NCBI GenBank assembly: GCA_013204595.1
Contig: JABMNK010000124.1
Span: forward strand, 1-47,795
Direction of reading: 5' to 3'
Origin: Flammeovirgaceae bacterium
GTDB lineage: Bacteria > Bacteroidota > Bacteroidia > Cytophagales > Cyclobacteriaceae
DNA: 47,795 nt
Shown: positions 1 to 7,392 of the stretch, piece after piece
How positions within the stretch are numbered: the stretch's first letter is position 1
How the letters are laid out: the number at the start of each line of letters is the position of its first letter
Translations under genes and position numbers: made by a program
The notes under the pieces: generated by a model
The model's database searches: none
Told to the model about the DNA's origin: nothing
Seen by the model: the letters and a program-made list of their open reading frames with translations, nothing else

Positions 1-1
1 G

Positions 2-84
2 TGGGGGAAACAGGATTCGAACCTGTGAAGACATAAGTCAACGGATTTACAGTCCGTCCCAGTTGGCCGCTTTGGTATCCCCCC
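2..84 (-). tRNA. tRNA-Tyr (anticodon GTA)
   Basis: Read on the minus strand, this folds as a long-variable-arm tRNA. The 5' acceptor strand GGGGGGA pairs with TTCCCCC, the T arm is ACAGG-TTCGAAT-CCTGT, and the anticodon loop CTGTAAA carries GTA, which reads tyrosine codons. The discriminator base is A at position 2, and position 1 may be the first C of CCA. The long variable arm fits bacterial tRNA-Tyr. The gene is transcribed towards the window edge, away from the biotin carrier gene. Confidence 0.95.
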
Positions 85-445
85 TAAGAACGCACTTTTT
101 CATATATTGCTAGTGAAAAAGGGACTGCAAAATTATACCTATTTTCCTTTTATTCAAATTTTTAATTTGAAATATCTAATAAAATATTTGCTCTCCTATT
201 TTTCCGCAACTAAAAGTGAGAATTCCTCAAAATAATTTATTACTTAATTAATTGATAATCAATTAATTAAGTTCTTTTTAAAAATAAAAAACCTCATTAT
301 GACTACATTATTTTAATTGAAAAATAATTCCGTTGACACTGAATTATTTGAACGCTACTTAAAAAGAAAAACATTAGATACATCTATCAAATAGATAGAC
401 GCTGTTAAAATGAAACTTTTCTTATATTTAAGGAATTTTATTTGA
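85..445. other. AT-rich spacer with divergent promoter region
   Basis: This 361-base gap lies between tRNA-Tyr (minus) and the biotin carrier gene (plus), so it should hold promoters for both. It is very AT-rich. I see no open frame that looks coding. Its one clear structure is the perfect palindrome at 242-272, listed separately. Confidence 0.6.
242..272. repeat. Perfect 31-bp AT-rich palindrome
   Basis: The arm ACTTAATTAATTGAT (242-256) is followed by a single central A and then by its exact reverse complement up to 272. On the plus strand the next bases are TCTTTTT, so it could act as a weak terminator. Its place between divergent genes also fits an operator for a dimeric repressor. Function is not known. 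Confidence 0.7.
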
Positions 446-943
446 ATGAATGTGAAATACCAAGTAACCATTGATAAGACAGTATTAAAGGTTGATCAAT
501 CAGCTCATGCAATTAGCATCAATGAGCAATTGATCCTAATGAAGCATAATGGCATCCGCGGAGATCAGCATTATATCCAATACAAATTCAAGACCCATGA
601 GGTTGAAATAATTGAACAAATTGGAAAAATGTGCCGCATTAAGATAAATGGTAAAATAATTACCCTGACAGTAAAAGATCAACTCGATTTAATGCTTGAC
701 AAATTGGGAATGAATACAAAAGTGAGCTCCAAAATAAGTAGTCTAAGGGCGCCAATGCCTGGGAAAATTATTGAGATATTGGTCCAATCTGGTGATCAAA
801 TCAAAAAAGGTGACCCACTCATCATATTAGAAGCAATGAAAATGGAAAATGTAATGAAAGCACCGGCGGATCTTACGATCGCCAAGATAACAGTCAAAGT
901 AGGAGATAATGTAGAGAAAAATAAATCATTAATGGAATTCTAA
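446..943 (+). CDS. Biotin carboxyl carrier protein (biotin/lipoyl-attachment domain)
   Basis: This 165-residue protein ends in a biotinyl domain (about residues 98-165). The domain contains APMPGKI, then the biotin-acceptor motif EAMKMEN, in which Lys132 would be biotinylated. The first ~95 residues are a small beta-rich domain seen in stand-alone carrier subunits of Bacteroidota acyl-CoA carboxylases or decarboxylases. No carboxylase or carboxyltransferase gene is adjacent, so the partner enzyme must be encoded elsewhere. A biotin-protein ligase (6159-6917) in the same window would modify it. The ATG at 446 is the only plausible start. Whether it serves acetyl-CoA, propionyl-CoA or another carboxylase cannot be told from the sequence. 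Confidence 0.85.
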   Translation: MNVKYQVTIDKTVLKVDQSAHAISINEQLILMKHNGIRGDQHYIQYKFKTHEVEIIEQIGKMCRIKINGKIITLTVKDQLDLMLDKLGMNTKVSSKISSLRAPMPGKIIEILVQSGDQIKKGDPLIILEAMKMENVMKAPADLTIAKITVKVGDNVEKNKSLMEF

Positions 944-966
944 ATTCATCAGTTGCCCAGAACTAC

Positions 967-974
967 TATATTTG
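967..974 (+). promoter_or_regulatory. Candidate -7 promoter box for pyrH-frr
   Basis: The sequence TATATTTG is an exact match to the Bacteroidota -7 consensus TAnnTTTG and lies 19 bases before the pyrH ATG. I see no convincing -33 TTTG at the usual spacing, so this is a half-supported promoter. If it is used, the leader is only about a dozen bases. Confidence 0.4.
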
Positions 975-993
975 CCCAGTTTAAAAAACATGC

Positions 994-1698
994 ATGAAAT
1001 ATAAACGAATATTGTTAAAATTAAGCGGCGAAGCCTTGATGGGGAGTCAGCAATATGGCATTGATCCTAAGAGACTTGATCAGTATGCCCTGGAGATTTT
1101 AGAAACAAAAAAATTGGGTGTTGAATTGGCCATAGTTATTGGTGGTGGCAACATCTATCGTGGGGTTCAAGCCGAACAAGCGGGTATCGATAGGGCGCAA
1201 GGTGATTATATGGGTATGCTCGCCACAATGATTAACGCTATGGCGCTCCAAAGTGCGCTAGAAAAGTATGGCGTCTTCACTAGACTAATGAGTGGCTTGA
1301 ATATGGAACAAGTGTGTGAACCTTTCATAAGGAGAAAAGCCATACGCCATCTAGAAAAAGGTAGAATTGTTATTTTTGGCGCCGGGCTAGGCAAACCATA
1401 CTTCACCACGGACTCTACTGCTAGTCTGAGGGCAATAGAAATTGAGGCAGATGTCGTTCTCAAAGGGACTCGGGTCGATGGCGTTTATTCAGCTGATCCT
1501 GAAAAAGATCCCAACGCGACTATATTTTCAAGCATTTCATTCAACGATGTCTATGAAAAGGGCTTAAATGTCATGGATATGACCGCATTTACACTTTGTC
1601 AAGAAAACAATTTACCTATTATTGTTTTTGACATGAATAAAAAAGGAAATTTGATAAAGATTATAGAAGGGGAAGCATTAGGTACTTTAATCAAGTAA
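994..1698 (+). CDS. pyrH: Uridylate kinase (UMP kinase)
   Basis: Catalyses UMP + ATP -> UDP + ADP in the cytoplasm, the step that feeds all pyrimidine nucleotides. The 234-residue length is normal for bacterial PyrH. Family marks visible in order are the N-terminal [11 protein letters not shown] (phosphate binding), [12 protein letters not shown], the [17 protein letters not shown] stretch, and [20 protein letters not shown], which belongs to the amino-acid kinase fold. The gene is followed by frr after four bases, the conserved pyrH-frr pairing of many bacteria. All expected motifs are intact. Confidence 0.97.
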   Translation: MKYKRILLKLSGEALMGSQQYGIDPKRLDQYALEILETKKLGVELAIVIGGGNIYRGVQAEQAGIDRAQGDYMGMLATMINAMALQSALEKYGVFTRLMSGLNMEQVCEPFIRRKAIRHLEKGRIVIFGAGLGKPYFTTDSTASLRAIEIEADVVLKGTRVDGVYSADPEKDPNATIFSSISFNDVYEKGLNVMDMTAFTLCQENNLPIIVFDMNKKGNLIKIIEGEALGTLIK

Positions 1699-1702
1699 TA
1701 TT

Positions 1703-2263
1703 ATGGAAGAAATAGATTTTTTTCTGGATCATGCCAGAGAAACGATGTCCAAATCCGTTTCTCATCTAAGTCATGAATTAACAAAAATTAGAGCGGGCAA
1801 AGCAATGCCTACAATGCTCGATGTGCTCAGTGTTAATTATTACGGAAACATGACTCCCATCAATCAAGTGGCTTCAGTCACGACACCTGATGCCCGCACG
1901 TTGATTGTAAAGCCCTGGGAAAAAGGGCTGATAGGCGAAATAGAAAAAGCGATAATCAATGGCGACTTGGGATTAAATCCGCAAAATGATGGGGAAATCA
2001 TTCGTATTAATATCCCCTCGCTCACCGAAGAACGTCGCATTAATTTGGTCAAACAAGCCAAAGCTGAGGTAGAAAACGGGAAAATTTCAATTAGAAATTC
2101 GCGAAAAGACACCAACGAACAGTTACGAAAACTTCTCAAGGAAGGCGCTTCAGAGGACATGGTAAAAACTGCAGAAATGGCGGTTCAAAAATTCACCGAT
2201 GAACATGTTAAAAAAGTTGAGGCAATCCTTGAAATGAAGGAAAAGGAAATAATGACAATTTAG
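1703..2263 (+). CDS. frr: Ribosome recycling factor
   Basis: Splits post-termination ribosomes together with EF-G. At 186 residues it has the usual length. Typical features are an N-terminal helix ending in HELTKIRAGKA, the LSVNYYG motif, PLNQVASV-like TPINQVASV, and a long basic C-terminal coiled-coil helix with RINLVKQAKAEVENGK. It starts four bases after the pyrH stop, so the two genes are co-transcribed. Its stop overlaps the end of convergent nadD by four bases, leaving no spacer for a separate terminator. Confidence 0.97.
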   Translation: MEEIDFFLDHARETMSKSVSHLSHELTKIRAGKAMPTMLDVLSVNYYGNMTPINQVASVTTPDARTLIVKPWEKGLIGEIEKAIINGDLGLNPQNDGEIIRINIPSLTEERRINLVKQAKAEVENGKISIRNSRKDTNEQLRKLLKEGASEDMVKTAEMAVQKFTDEHVKKVEAILEMKEKEIMTI

Positions 2264-2832
2264 AGGTAGTGCTTTTTGATCGTAATTATTCTCAGCACCT
2301 CATCCGGAACTAAATATTTGGGCGATTGCCCCCCCTTGATCATGCCTCTTATTAAGGAAGCAGAAATGTCAATTAATGGGGCGTCGACAAAAGTAATATT
2401 CTCATGGCTATAATTCTCTTTTTCAATATCAGCCCCTCTAGGATATACTAGTAAGCCATGATGCTTCAATATTTCCGTGTGATTTTTCCACTTATGGAAG
2501 TTCCTAAGATTATCTGCTCCTATAATTAACTTAAAATCATGATTGGGATGACGTTCCTTTAAGTGAGTCAACGTATTGATTGTATAACTCGGCCTGGGCA
2601 GTTGAAACTCAATATCATTGGCTTTAAAATGGTAATGACCACTTACCGCAGTACTTACCATGTCAAAGCGATCGAATTCATGTAGCAGCTGTTTGTTCTT
2701 TTTAAAAGGATTTTGCGGTGAGACTACAAACCAAATTTCAGATCTATCTGTTTTTTCGTAAATCAAATTCGCTACAATCAAGTGACCAATATGTATCGGA
2801 TTAAACGATCCTAGAAATAGCCCAACTTTCAT
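2260..2832 (-). CDS. nadD: Nicotinate-nucleotide adenylyltransferase
   Basis: Makes nicotinate adenine dinucleotide from nicotinate mononucleotide and ATP in NAD biosynthesis. The nucleotidyl-transferase signature GSFNPIHIGH is at residues 8-17, and the ISASLIR motif (ATP binding) lies near residue 155. The 190-residue length fits NadD. Its ATG overlaps the gmk stop (ATGA), so it is the second gene of a gmk-nadD operon, a common Bacteroidota arrangement. It converges on frr with a four-base overlap. Confidence 0.95.
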   Translation of the reverse strand: MKVGLFLGSFNPIHIGHLIVANLIYEKTDRSEIWFVVSPQNPFKKNKQLLHEFDRFDMVSTAVSGHYHFKANDIEFQLPRPSYTINTLTHLKERHPNHDFKLIIGADNLRNFHKWKNHTEILKHHGLLVYPRGADIEKENYSHENITFVDAPLIDISASLIRGMIKGGQSPKYLVPDEVLRIITIKKHYL

Positions 2833-3404
2833 TGTTTAAACTCGAGAAATTCTTGGACCAACTTATCTACCTCGTCCAACGCTGTAGTCAAATCGTTATT
2901 GACTATTGACACGTCAAACTTTTTTTCAAATTTATATTCTTCAAGCGCTTTTTGTACACGAAGATCGATTTCGTCATGACTTTCGGTTCCACGACTTAAC
3001 AGTCGTTGACGCAACACGGAAATGCCTCCTACTTTGATGAAAATTGCCAAAGAGCTTGAGGACAGAATGTGATTAATTTTCACACCGCCCGCCACATCCA
3101 AATCAAAAATCACATGCTTACCCGCCTTCCAAATCCTGTCTAATTCAGATCTCAAGGTTCCGTAATACGTTCCTGGATAAACCTCCTCAAACTCAATAAA
3201 TTCACCAGCATGCACTCTATGTAGAAATTCCTGCTCAGAAAGAAAATAATAATGCACCCCTTCTTGTTCATGTGGACGAGGTGAACGAGTCGTTGCCGAT
3301 ATTGCAAATTCCAGATCTGCTCTTTTCTGTAATAGATGGGATACAATAGTAGACTTACCTGACCCAGAGGGGGCTGAAAAGATCAACGCTTTTCCTTGAT
3401 TCAT
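2829..3404 (-). CDS. gmk: Guanylate kinase
   Basis: Phosphorylates GMP (and dGMP) to GDP with ATP. The P-loop SAPSGSGKST is at residues 10-19, followed by the GMP-binding stretch SATTRSPRPHEQEGVHYYF and the FDLDVAGGVKI motif. The 191-residue length is typical. It is the first gene of the gmk-nadD pair. About 90 bases separate it from the small anti-sigma-like gene upstream on the same strand, so it may have its own promoter or be read through from the sigma-factor unit. Confidence 0.96.
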   Translation of the reverse strand: MNQGKALIFSAPSGSGKSTIVSHLLQKRADLEFAISATTRSPRPHEQEGVHYYFLSEQEFLHRVHAGEFIEFEEVYPGTYYGTLRSELDRIWKAGKHVIFDLDVAGGVKINHILSSSSLAIFIKVGGISVLRQRLLSRGTESHDEIDLRVQKALEEYKFEKKFDVSIVNNDLTTALDEVDKLVQEFLEFKQ

Positions 3405-3493
3405 TTAATGTGATGAAGATATACTTTATGTCTCATTTCACTGGCCAAGTTAGCAGGAATTGGCTTATTAGGCAATTTTGTTTTTAACAAAGA

Positions 3494-3664
3494 TCAGATG
3501 TACAGTTCTGTCTCATACTGCTCCAGGCATTGAGCGCACTCATTAAGGTGTTTTATTAGAAAGGATTGATGGTCTACCGTAACCTGATTATCCAATAAAT
3601 GCCGCATTAAGCGAATTGACTTCTGTAAATTCGAACACCGAGGTATTCGTTTTAATTCTGACAT
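3494..3664 (-). CDS. Tiny zinc-finger anti-sigma-like protein (ZAS motif)
   Basis: This 56-residue frame begins 25 bases after the stop of the ECF sigma gene on the same strand. It contains KHLNECAQCLEQYE, which fits the HxxxCxxC zinc-binding signature of ZAS/zf-HC2 anti-sigma factors; the histidine is residue 39 and the cysteines are 43 and 46. There is no transmembrane segment, so it would be a soluble, possibly redox-sensitive regulator that binds the upstream sigma factor. Short ZAS proteins directly downstream of ECF sigma genes are common in Bacteroidota. The ATG at 3664 gives the longest frame. The motif and position make the call likely; the partner relationship is inferred. Confidence 0.7.
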   Translation of the reverse strand: MSELKRIPRCSNLQKSIRLMRHLLDNQVTVDHQSFLIKHLNECAQCLEQYETELYI

Positions 3665-3689
3665 CGATTATGTTCATTTGCCTAAAAAA

Positions 3690-4322
3690 CTAATAGCCCA
3701 TGCTTGTAGCATAAACTTGCAATCGACCTTTTAATAAATTTCTTGCTCTGTGAAGCCTTGACCTCACTGTCCCTATTGGGATGTCCAAGATTTTAGCCAG
3801 CTCTTCATACGTGAATCCTTCCAAATCGCACAAAATGATTACTGTTCTAAAATCAACAGCTAAAGAGCCCAAGGCGCGACTTATCTCATCACCAAGCATG
3901 TCCCGTACCGAATCTACTCTAAGGTCAAGTGTCTTGTCTTCATCAACATCTTCCGAGTTATAAAAATTCTCAATCTCTTGATAATCTACTTTGGCCGGCT
4001 CTTTACTCTTTTTACGAAAATCGTTTATAAAGCTATTCTTAAGAATTCTATATAACCATGCTTTGGCATTGGTTCCTCTCTGAAAAGAATGGGCAAATCT
4101 ATACGCCTTTAAAAAAGTATCCTGAATCAAATCTTTGGCATCATCACCATCATAGGTAAGTCTAAAGGCAAAATTGTACATCGCATCCAAATGTGGCATG
4201 AATTCGGTTTCAAAGACATTTAACTTCTCCCCACGGTCAGACTCCTTAATATGAATTGAATCTGAAAATTGAACTTTTATACTCTCATTTACTTCCATAA
4301 CGTCATTCATCCGTCGCTTCAT
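3690..4322 (-). CDS. ECF-family RNA polymerase sigma factor
   Basis: A 210-residue group IV sigma factor. Region 2 (about residues 40-110) has YNFAFRLTYDGDDAKDLIQDTFLKAYR and the -10-melting stretch AKAWLYRILKNSFINDFRKK. Region 4 (about residues 150-205) has the helix-turn-helix EGFTYEELAKILDIPIGTVRSRLHRAR. An acidic linker (NSEDVDEDKTLD) joins them. The sequence resembles SigR/RpoE-type ECFs paired with ZAS anti-sigmas, which matches the small gene just downstream. The first ~38 residues are charged and may include an over-long start: internal Met codons at residues 5 and 9 are alternatives. Target promoters cannot be inferred here. Confidence 0.92.
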   Translation of the reverse strand: MKRRMNDVMEVNESIKVQFSDSIHIKESDRGEKLNVFETEFMPHLDAMYNFAFRLTYDGDDAKDLIQDTFLKAYRFAHSFQRGTNAKAWLYRILKNSFINDFRKKSKEPAKVDYQEIENFYNSEDVDEDKTLDLRVDSVRDMLGDEISRALGSLAVDFRTVIILCDLEGFTYEELAKILDIPIGTVRSRLHRARNLLKGRLQVYATSMGY

Positions 4323-4637
4323 TTAAATTTTTAAAAATCCGAAAAGACTTCGGTTAGTTATCAGTACGAAAGTAGTTTATTTTGTTTAATAAAATATAAA
4401 TAATGTTAAACAAAAAAATATTACGACATAGGCACCTACGTAATCCATCTGTTTAAGGCTTTTAATGATCAGTAGGCCATTAAATATATATTAAAATACT
4501 TTCTATCTATAAAAAATGGACTCAATAAATAGCAATTAATAGATTTATTATCACTTCTGATTGGTTATTTCTTGATAAAAAATGATTGTTAGCCAATATT
4601 GTTTAATTATATATTAATTAAATTAAACAAAAATAAA
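4323..4637. other. AT-rich spacer upstream of the sigma-factor gene
   Basis: About 315 extremely AT-rich bases. It should contain the sigma-gene promoter near 4330-4400. It holds several imperfect A/T dyads; the clearest is GTTTAATT (4601-4608) pairing with AATTAAAC (4621-4628). No coding frame stands out. Confidence 0.5.
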
Positions 4638-4751
4638 ATGACAATAAGAGCCCATGTATGCCCCCTCGCCTGCCTGTTCGATCTCCTTATGCACCTTTTT
4701 TATGACTGCGAAGCGCTCAAAACATCGGCGTCATCATTGTCAAAAAAATAG
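4638..4751 (+). other. GC-richer element: possible 37-residue ORF or small RNA
   Basis: Inside a very AT-rich spacer, this ~110-base block is visibly richer in G and C. It is framed by a perfect 7-bp inverted pair, TGACAAT (4639-4645) and ATTGTCA (4736-4742). On the plus strand it also opens an ATG frame of 37 codons, beginning MTIRAHVCPLACLFDLLMHL and ending in TAG four bases before a strong terminator. It could be a small protein gene, a structured small RNA on either strand, or the 3' trailer of ahcY. I do not recognise the peptide. Confidence 0.3.
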
Positions 4752-4754
4752 CAT

Positions 4755-4791
4755 AAAAAAAACCGGAGCTTAACAGTCCCGGTTTTTTTTT
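4755..4791. terminator. Two-way intrinsic terminator
   Basis: The stem AAAAAAAACCGG / CCGGTTTTTTTT has an 12-base loop. It has runs of A before and T after, so it works as a Rho-independent terminator in both directions. It would end ahcY on the minus strand (stop at 4809) and any plus-strand transcript from the element at 4638-4751. Confidence 0.8.
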
Positions 4792-4808
4792 GAAATAAGC
4801 CAATCAGC

Positions 4809-6116
4809 TTAATACCTATAGTTTTCGGGCTTAAATGGGCCCTTAACAGGTACTGAAATGTAATCGGCCTGTTCGGTTGTCAAAATATCTAACTCAACAC
4901 CAATTTTAGCCAAATGTAAAAAAGCTACTTTCTCATCTAAATATTTCGGCAATGTATAAACGGCTTTTTCATAAGCGCTTGTATTGGTCCACAACTCGAG
5001 TTGCGCAAGGACTTGATTAGTAAAGGAATTTGACATTACAAAAGAGGGATGACCTGTCGCACATCCTAAATTAACCAATCTTCCTTCTGCTAATAATATG
5101 ATCTCATTCCCCTTGATATTGTATAAGTCTACTTGTGGTTTGATCTCTACTTTGGTTGTACCGTAATTTTTAGCTAACCATGCAACATCAATTTCGTTGT
5201 CAAAATGGCCAATATTACAGACAATCGTTTTATCATTCATCATCTCGAAATGACGCCCCGTGATAATATTCTTATTTCCTGTAGCCGTGACGATAATATT
5301 GGCCCTAGGAATAGCATCTGACATTTTTTTAACTTCAAAACCATCCATTGCGGCTTGAAGTGCGCAAATAGGATCTATTTCTGTCACGATCACTCGTACT
5401 CCAGCGCCTCTTAAAGAGGCTGCAGAACCTTTACCCACATCTCCGTATCCCGCAACAATGGCTACTTTTCCTGCTAGCATTACGTCCGTAGCCCTTCTTA
5501 TCGAATCAACTAAAGATTCCTTACAACCATATTTATTATCAAATTTGGACTTCGTGACTGAATCGTTCACATTGATCGCTGGCAACATCAAGGTGCCATT
5601 CTTCATCCGCTCATACAACCTGTGTACGCCCGTTGTCGTTTCTTCAGACAAGCCCTTGATATGAGCTGTCAATTCAGGATAACGATCAAAAACCATATTG
5701 GTTAAATCACCCCCATCATCCAAAATCATATTTAAAGGTAATTCACCTTCAAAGGCATAAAGTGTTTGCTCAATACACCAATCGAATTCTTCTTCATTCA
5801 TGCCTTTCCATGCAAAAACAGGTACACCAGACTTGGCAATCGCAGCGGCGGCATGATCCTGCGTTGAAAATATATTACATGAAGACCAGCTTACTTCAGC
5901 GCCTAAGGCAGTTAGCGTTTCTATCAATACAGCTGTTTGGATGGTCATGTGTAGGCATCCGGCAATTCTAGCTCCTTTAAGTGGTTGAGAAGATCCGAAT
6001 TCTTCTCTTAATGACATGAGACCAGGCATTTCGGCTTCTGCAAGTTGTATTTCTTTTCGGCCCCATTCTGCTAATGCGAGGTCTTTTACTTTGAATTGTT
6101 CTTTATTATTGGCCAT
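4809..6116 (-). CDS. ahcY: Adenosylhomocysteinase (SAH hydrolase)
   Basis: Hydrolyses S-adenosylhomocysteine to homocysteine and adenosine, clearing the product inhibitor of methyltransferases. At 435 residues it matches the bacterial family. The substrate-binding half has [17 protein letters not shown] and [18 protein letters not shown]. The NAD-binding Rossmann segment is [19 protein letters not shown] (about residues 218-236), and the C-terminus ends [11 protein letters not shown], as is typical. Lysine and aspartate of [11 protein letters not shown] are the catalytic pair in the family. It is a single-gene unit with its own terminator and a probable promoter at 6136-6143. Confidence 0.98.
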   Translation of the reverse strand: MANNKEQFKVKDLALAEWGRKEIQLAEAEMPGLMSLREEFGSSQPLKGARIAGCLHMTIQTAVLIETLTALGAEVSWSSCNIFSTQDHAAAAIAKSGVPVFAWKGMNEEEFDWCIEQTLYAFEGELPLNMILDDGGDLTNMVFDRYPELTAHIKGLSEETTTGVHRLYERMKNGTLMLPAINVNDSVTKSKFDNKYGCKESLVDSIRRATDVMLAGKVAIVAGYGDVGKGSAASLRGAGVRVIVTEIDPICALQAAMDGFEVKKMSDAIPRANIIVTATGNKNIITGRHFEMMNDKTIVCNIGHFDNEIDVAWLAKNYGTTKVEIKPQVDLYNIKGNEIILLAEGRLVNLGCATGHPSFVMSNSFTNQVLAQLELWTNTSAYEKAVYTLPKYLDEKVAFLHLAKIGVELDILTTEQADYISVPVKGPFKPENYRY

Positions 6117-6135
6117 TACGTTGGTTTTTTTTGCG

Positions 6136-6143
6136 CAAAGCTA
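6136..6143 (-). promoter_or_regulatory. Candidate -7 promoter box for ahcY
   Basis: Read on the minus strand the bases are TAGCTTTG, an exact TAnnTTTG match, ending 19 bases before the ahcY ATG. It lies in the 42-base gap between birA and ahcY, which suggests ahcY has its own start of transcription despite sharing direction with birA. No clear -33 box was found. Confidence 0.45.
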
Positions 6144-6158
6144 AGTATTATGATTTAA

Positions 6159-6917
6159 TTATGCCACGAAAACCAACCCTTTAAGGTCAAATGTCTGCTC
6201 TGAGCCATCGATCAATACCCTCAACTGGCCAATAGGATCGATTCCTTTGATCCTACCTTCAATTAGTTGCTCATCAATCTTGAAGAGATGTAAGTCATCT
6301 TTCCAATATAATCGTTCATGATAAGCAGTCAAAAGATGTTCATAATCTCTTTTTTGTAATAATTGATTCCACTTTTCAAGAGACATCAAAATTAATTCTA
6401 TGACTTCCCCTCTATTTTGTGGAATCCCGGTTTCGAGAAATAGAGATGTTGCCTTTAAGCTAGCAAAATTGGTTTGATTGACATTAACACCCAACCCACA
6501 AATGGCATAATCTATCTTGTTTCTTAACCAGGAAGCTTCGATCAATACTCCCGCTATTTTATGATCATGAACGTAGACGTCATTGGGCCATTTTATTTTC
6601 ACGCCCGAAGCTATAAAATGACCTATCGCATCTGAAATCGCCAAACCAAACAAAATATTTAAAAAAAATTGTTTGTCAATGGCTAAAAAACTAGGCCGCA
6701 ATAAAATGCTAGACAAAATATTCATTCCACGCTCACTCGACCAAGAATTGGCACGCTGACCTTTACCTGCCGACTGATAGTCTGCCATTACGACGGTTCC
6801 TGTTTGAAGCGATGATTTTTTAACTAGTTTTGATAATTCCGTGTTGGTAGAGTGACATTCTGTCAGAAAAATAACATTTTTACCAATAAAGATGGTTTTG
6901 GCAAAGAATTTATGCAT
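6159..6917 (-). CDS. birA: Biotin--[acetyl-CoA carboxylase] ligase
   Basis: Activates biotin to biotinyl-AMP and attaches it to the acceptor lysine of carrier proteins; the carrier at 446-943 is a likely substrate. Key marks are the substrate loop SAGKGQRANSWSSERGMN (near residue 50, the counterpart of GRGRRGR), VKIKWPNDVYVHDHKIAGVLIEA, and a small C-terminal domain ending in DLKGLVFVA. There is no N-terminal DNA-binding domain, so it is an enzyme only and not a bio-operon repressor. The ATG at 6917 is preferred over a TTG three bases upstream. The length of 252 residues is normal for the monofunctional type. Confidence 0.93.
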   Translation of the reverse strand: MHKFFAKTIFIGKNVIFLTECHSTNTELSKLVKKSSLQTGTVVMADYQSAGKGQRANSWSSERGMNILSSILLRPSFLAIDKQFFLNILFGLAISDAIGHFIASGVKIKWPNDVYVHDHKIAGVLIEASWLRNKIDYAICGLGVNVNQTNFASLKATSLFLETGIPQNRGEVIELILMSLEKWNQLLQKRDYEHLLTAYHERLYWKDDLHLFKIDEQLIEGRIKGIDPIGQLRVLIDGSEQTFDLKGLVFVA

Positions 6918-6928
6918 CAATATTTAAT

Positions 6929-6946
6929 TACATTTGGACAAATTTA
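6929..6946. promoter_or_regulatory. Face-to-face -7 boxes of birA and rsfS
   Basis: The 45-base gap between divergent birA and rsfS holds two exact TAnnTTTG matches only two bases apart. TACATTTG (6929-6936) is on the plus strand, for rsfS. TAAATTTG (6939-6946) is on the minus strand, for birA. Each points to its own gene at 22-26 bases from the start codon. The polymerases would compete for overlapping sites. Confidence 0.45.
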
Positions 6947-6962
6947 AGCAGACTAATTTTTA

Positions 6963-7334
6963 ATGAAGAAATTCACCGAAGTAGTGAGTAGTGAAACGCT
7001 CAGCAATTTGATAGTAGAGGGAATGTTGGAAATGAAAGCTTCGGATGTCCAGATTTTTGATTTGAGGGATATCAAGCATTCAGTTGCTGATTTTTTTGTC
7101 ATCTGTTCTGGAAATTCAGACACGCATATTGATTCAATCTCTCAGCTTATAGAAAAAAACGTTTTTGAAAAATCTCGACAAAAACCCTGGAAGAAAGAGG
7201 GATTTGAAAATAAAGAATGGATCCTCATTGATTTCGTGGATGTCATTGCGCATGTTTTTAATAAAGAAAAACGGGCTTTTTACGCACTCGAAAAATTGTG
7301 GGCGGATGCTAAAATATCTATTTTGGAGGCCTAG
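6963..7334 (+). CDS. rsfS: Ribosomal silencing factor RsfS
   Basis: Binds ribosomal protein L14 (uL14) and blocks joining of the subunits when nutrients are short. The 123 residues match the family (PF02410-type Iojap domain), with ASDVQIFDLRDIKHSVADFFVICSGNSDTHIDSI and the closing region DFVDVIAHVFNKEKRAFYALEKLWADA. It lies 58 bases before ftsH on the same strand, a pairing often seen in Bacteroidota, and is divergent from birA. Confidence 0.95.
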   Translation: MKKFTEVVSSETLSNLIVEGMLEMKASDVQIFDLRDIKHSVADFFVICSGNSDTHIDSISQLIEKNVFEKSRQKPWKKEGFENKEWILIDFVDVIAHVFNKEKRAFYALEKLWADAKISILEA

Positions 7335-7392
7335 TCGCCATTATTAAAAGTGATTCGCACTTAAAAGCTAAATATTTAAATAAAGAATATCC

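Noticed and set aside
4601-4628. GTTTAATT / AATTAAAC dyad as a sigma-factor operator
   Set aside because: Such dyads are expected often in DNA this AT-rich, and it lies about 280 bases from the sigma gene start.
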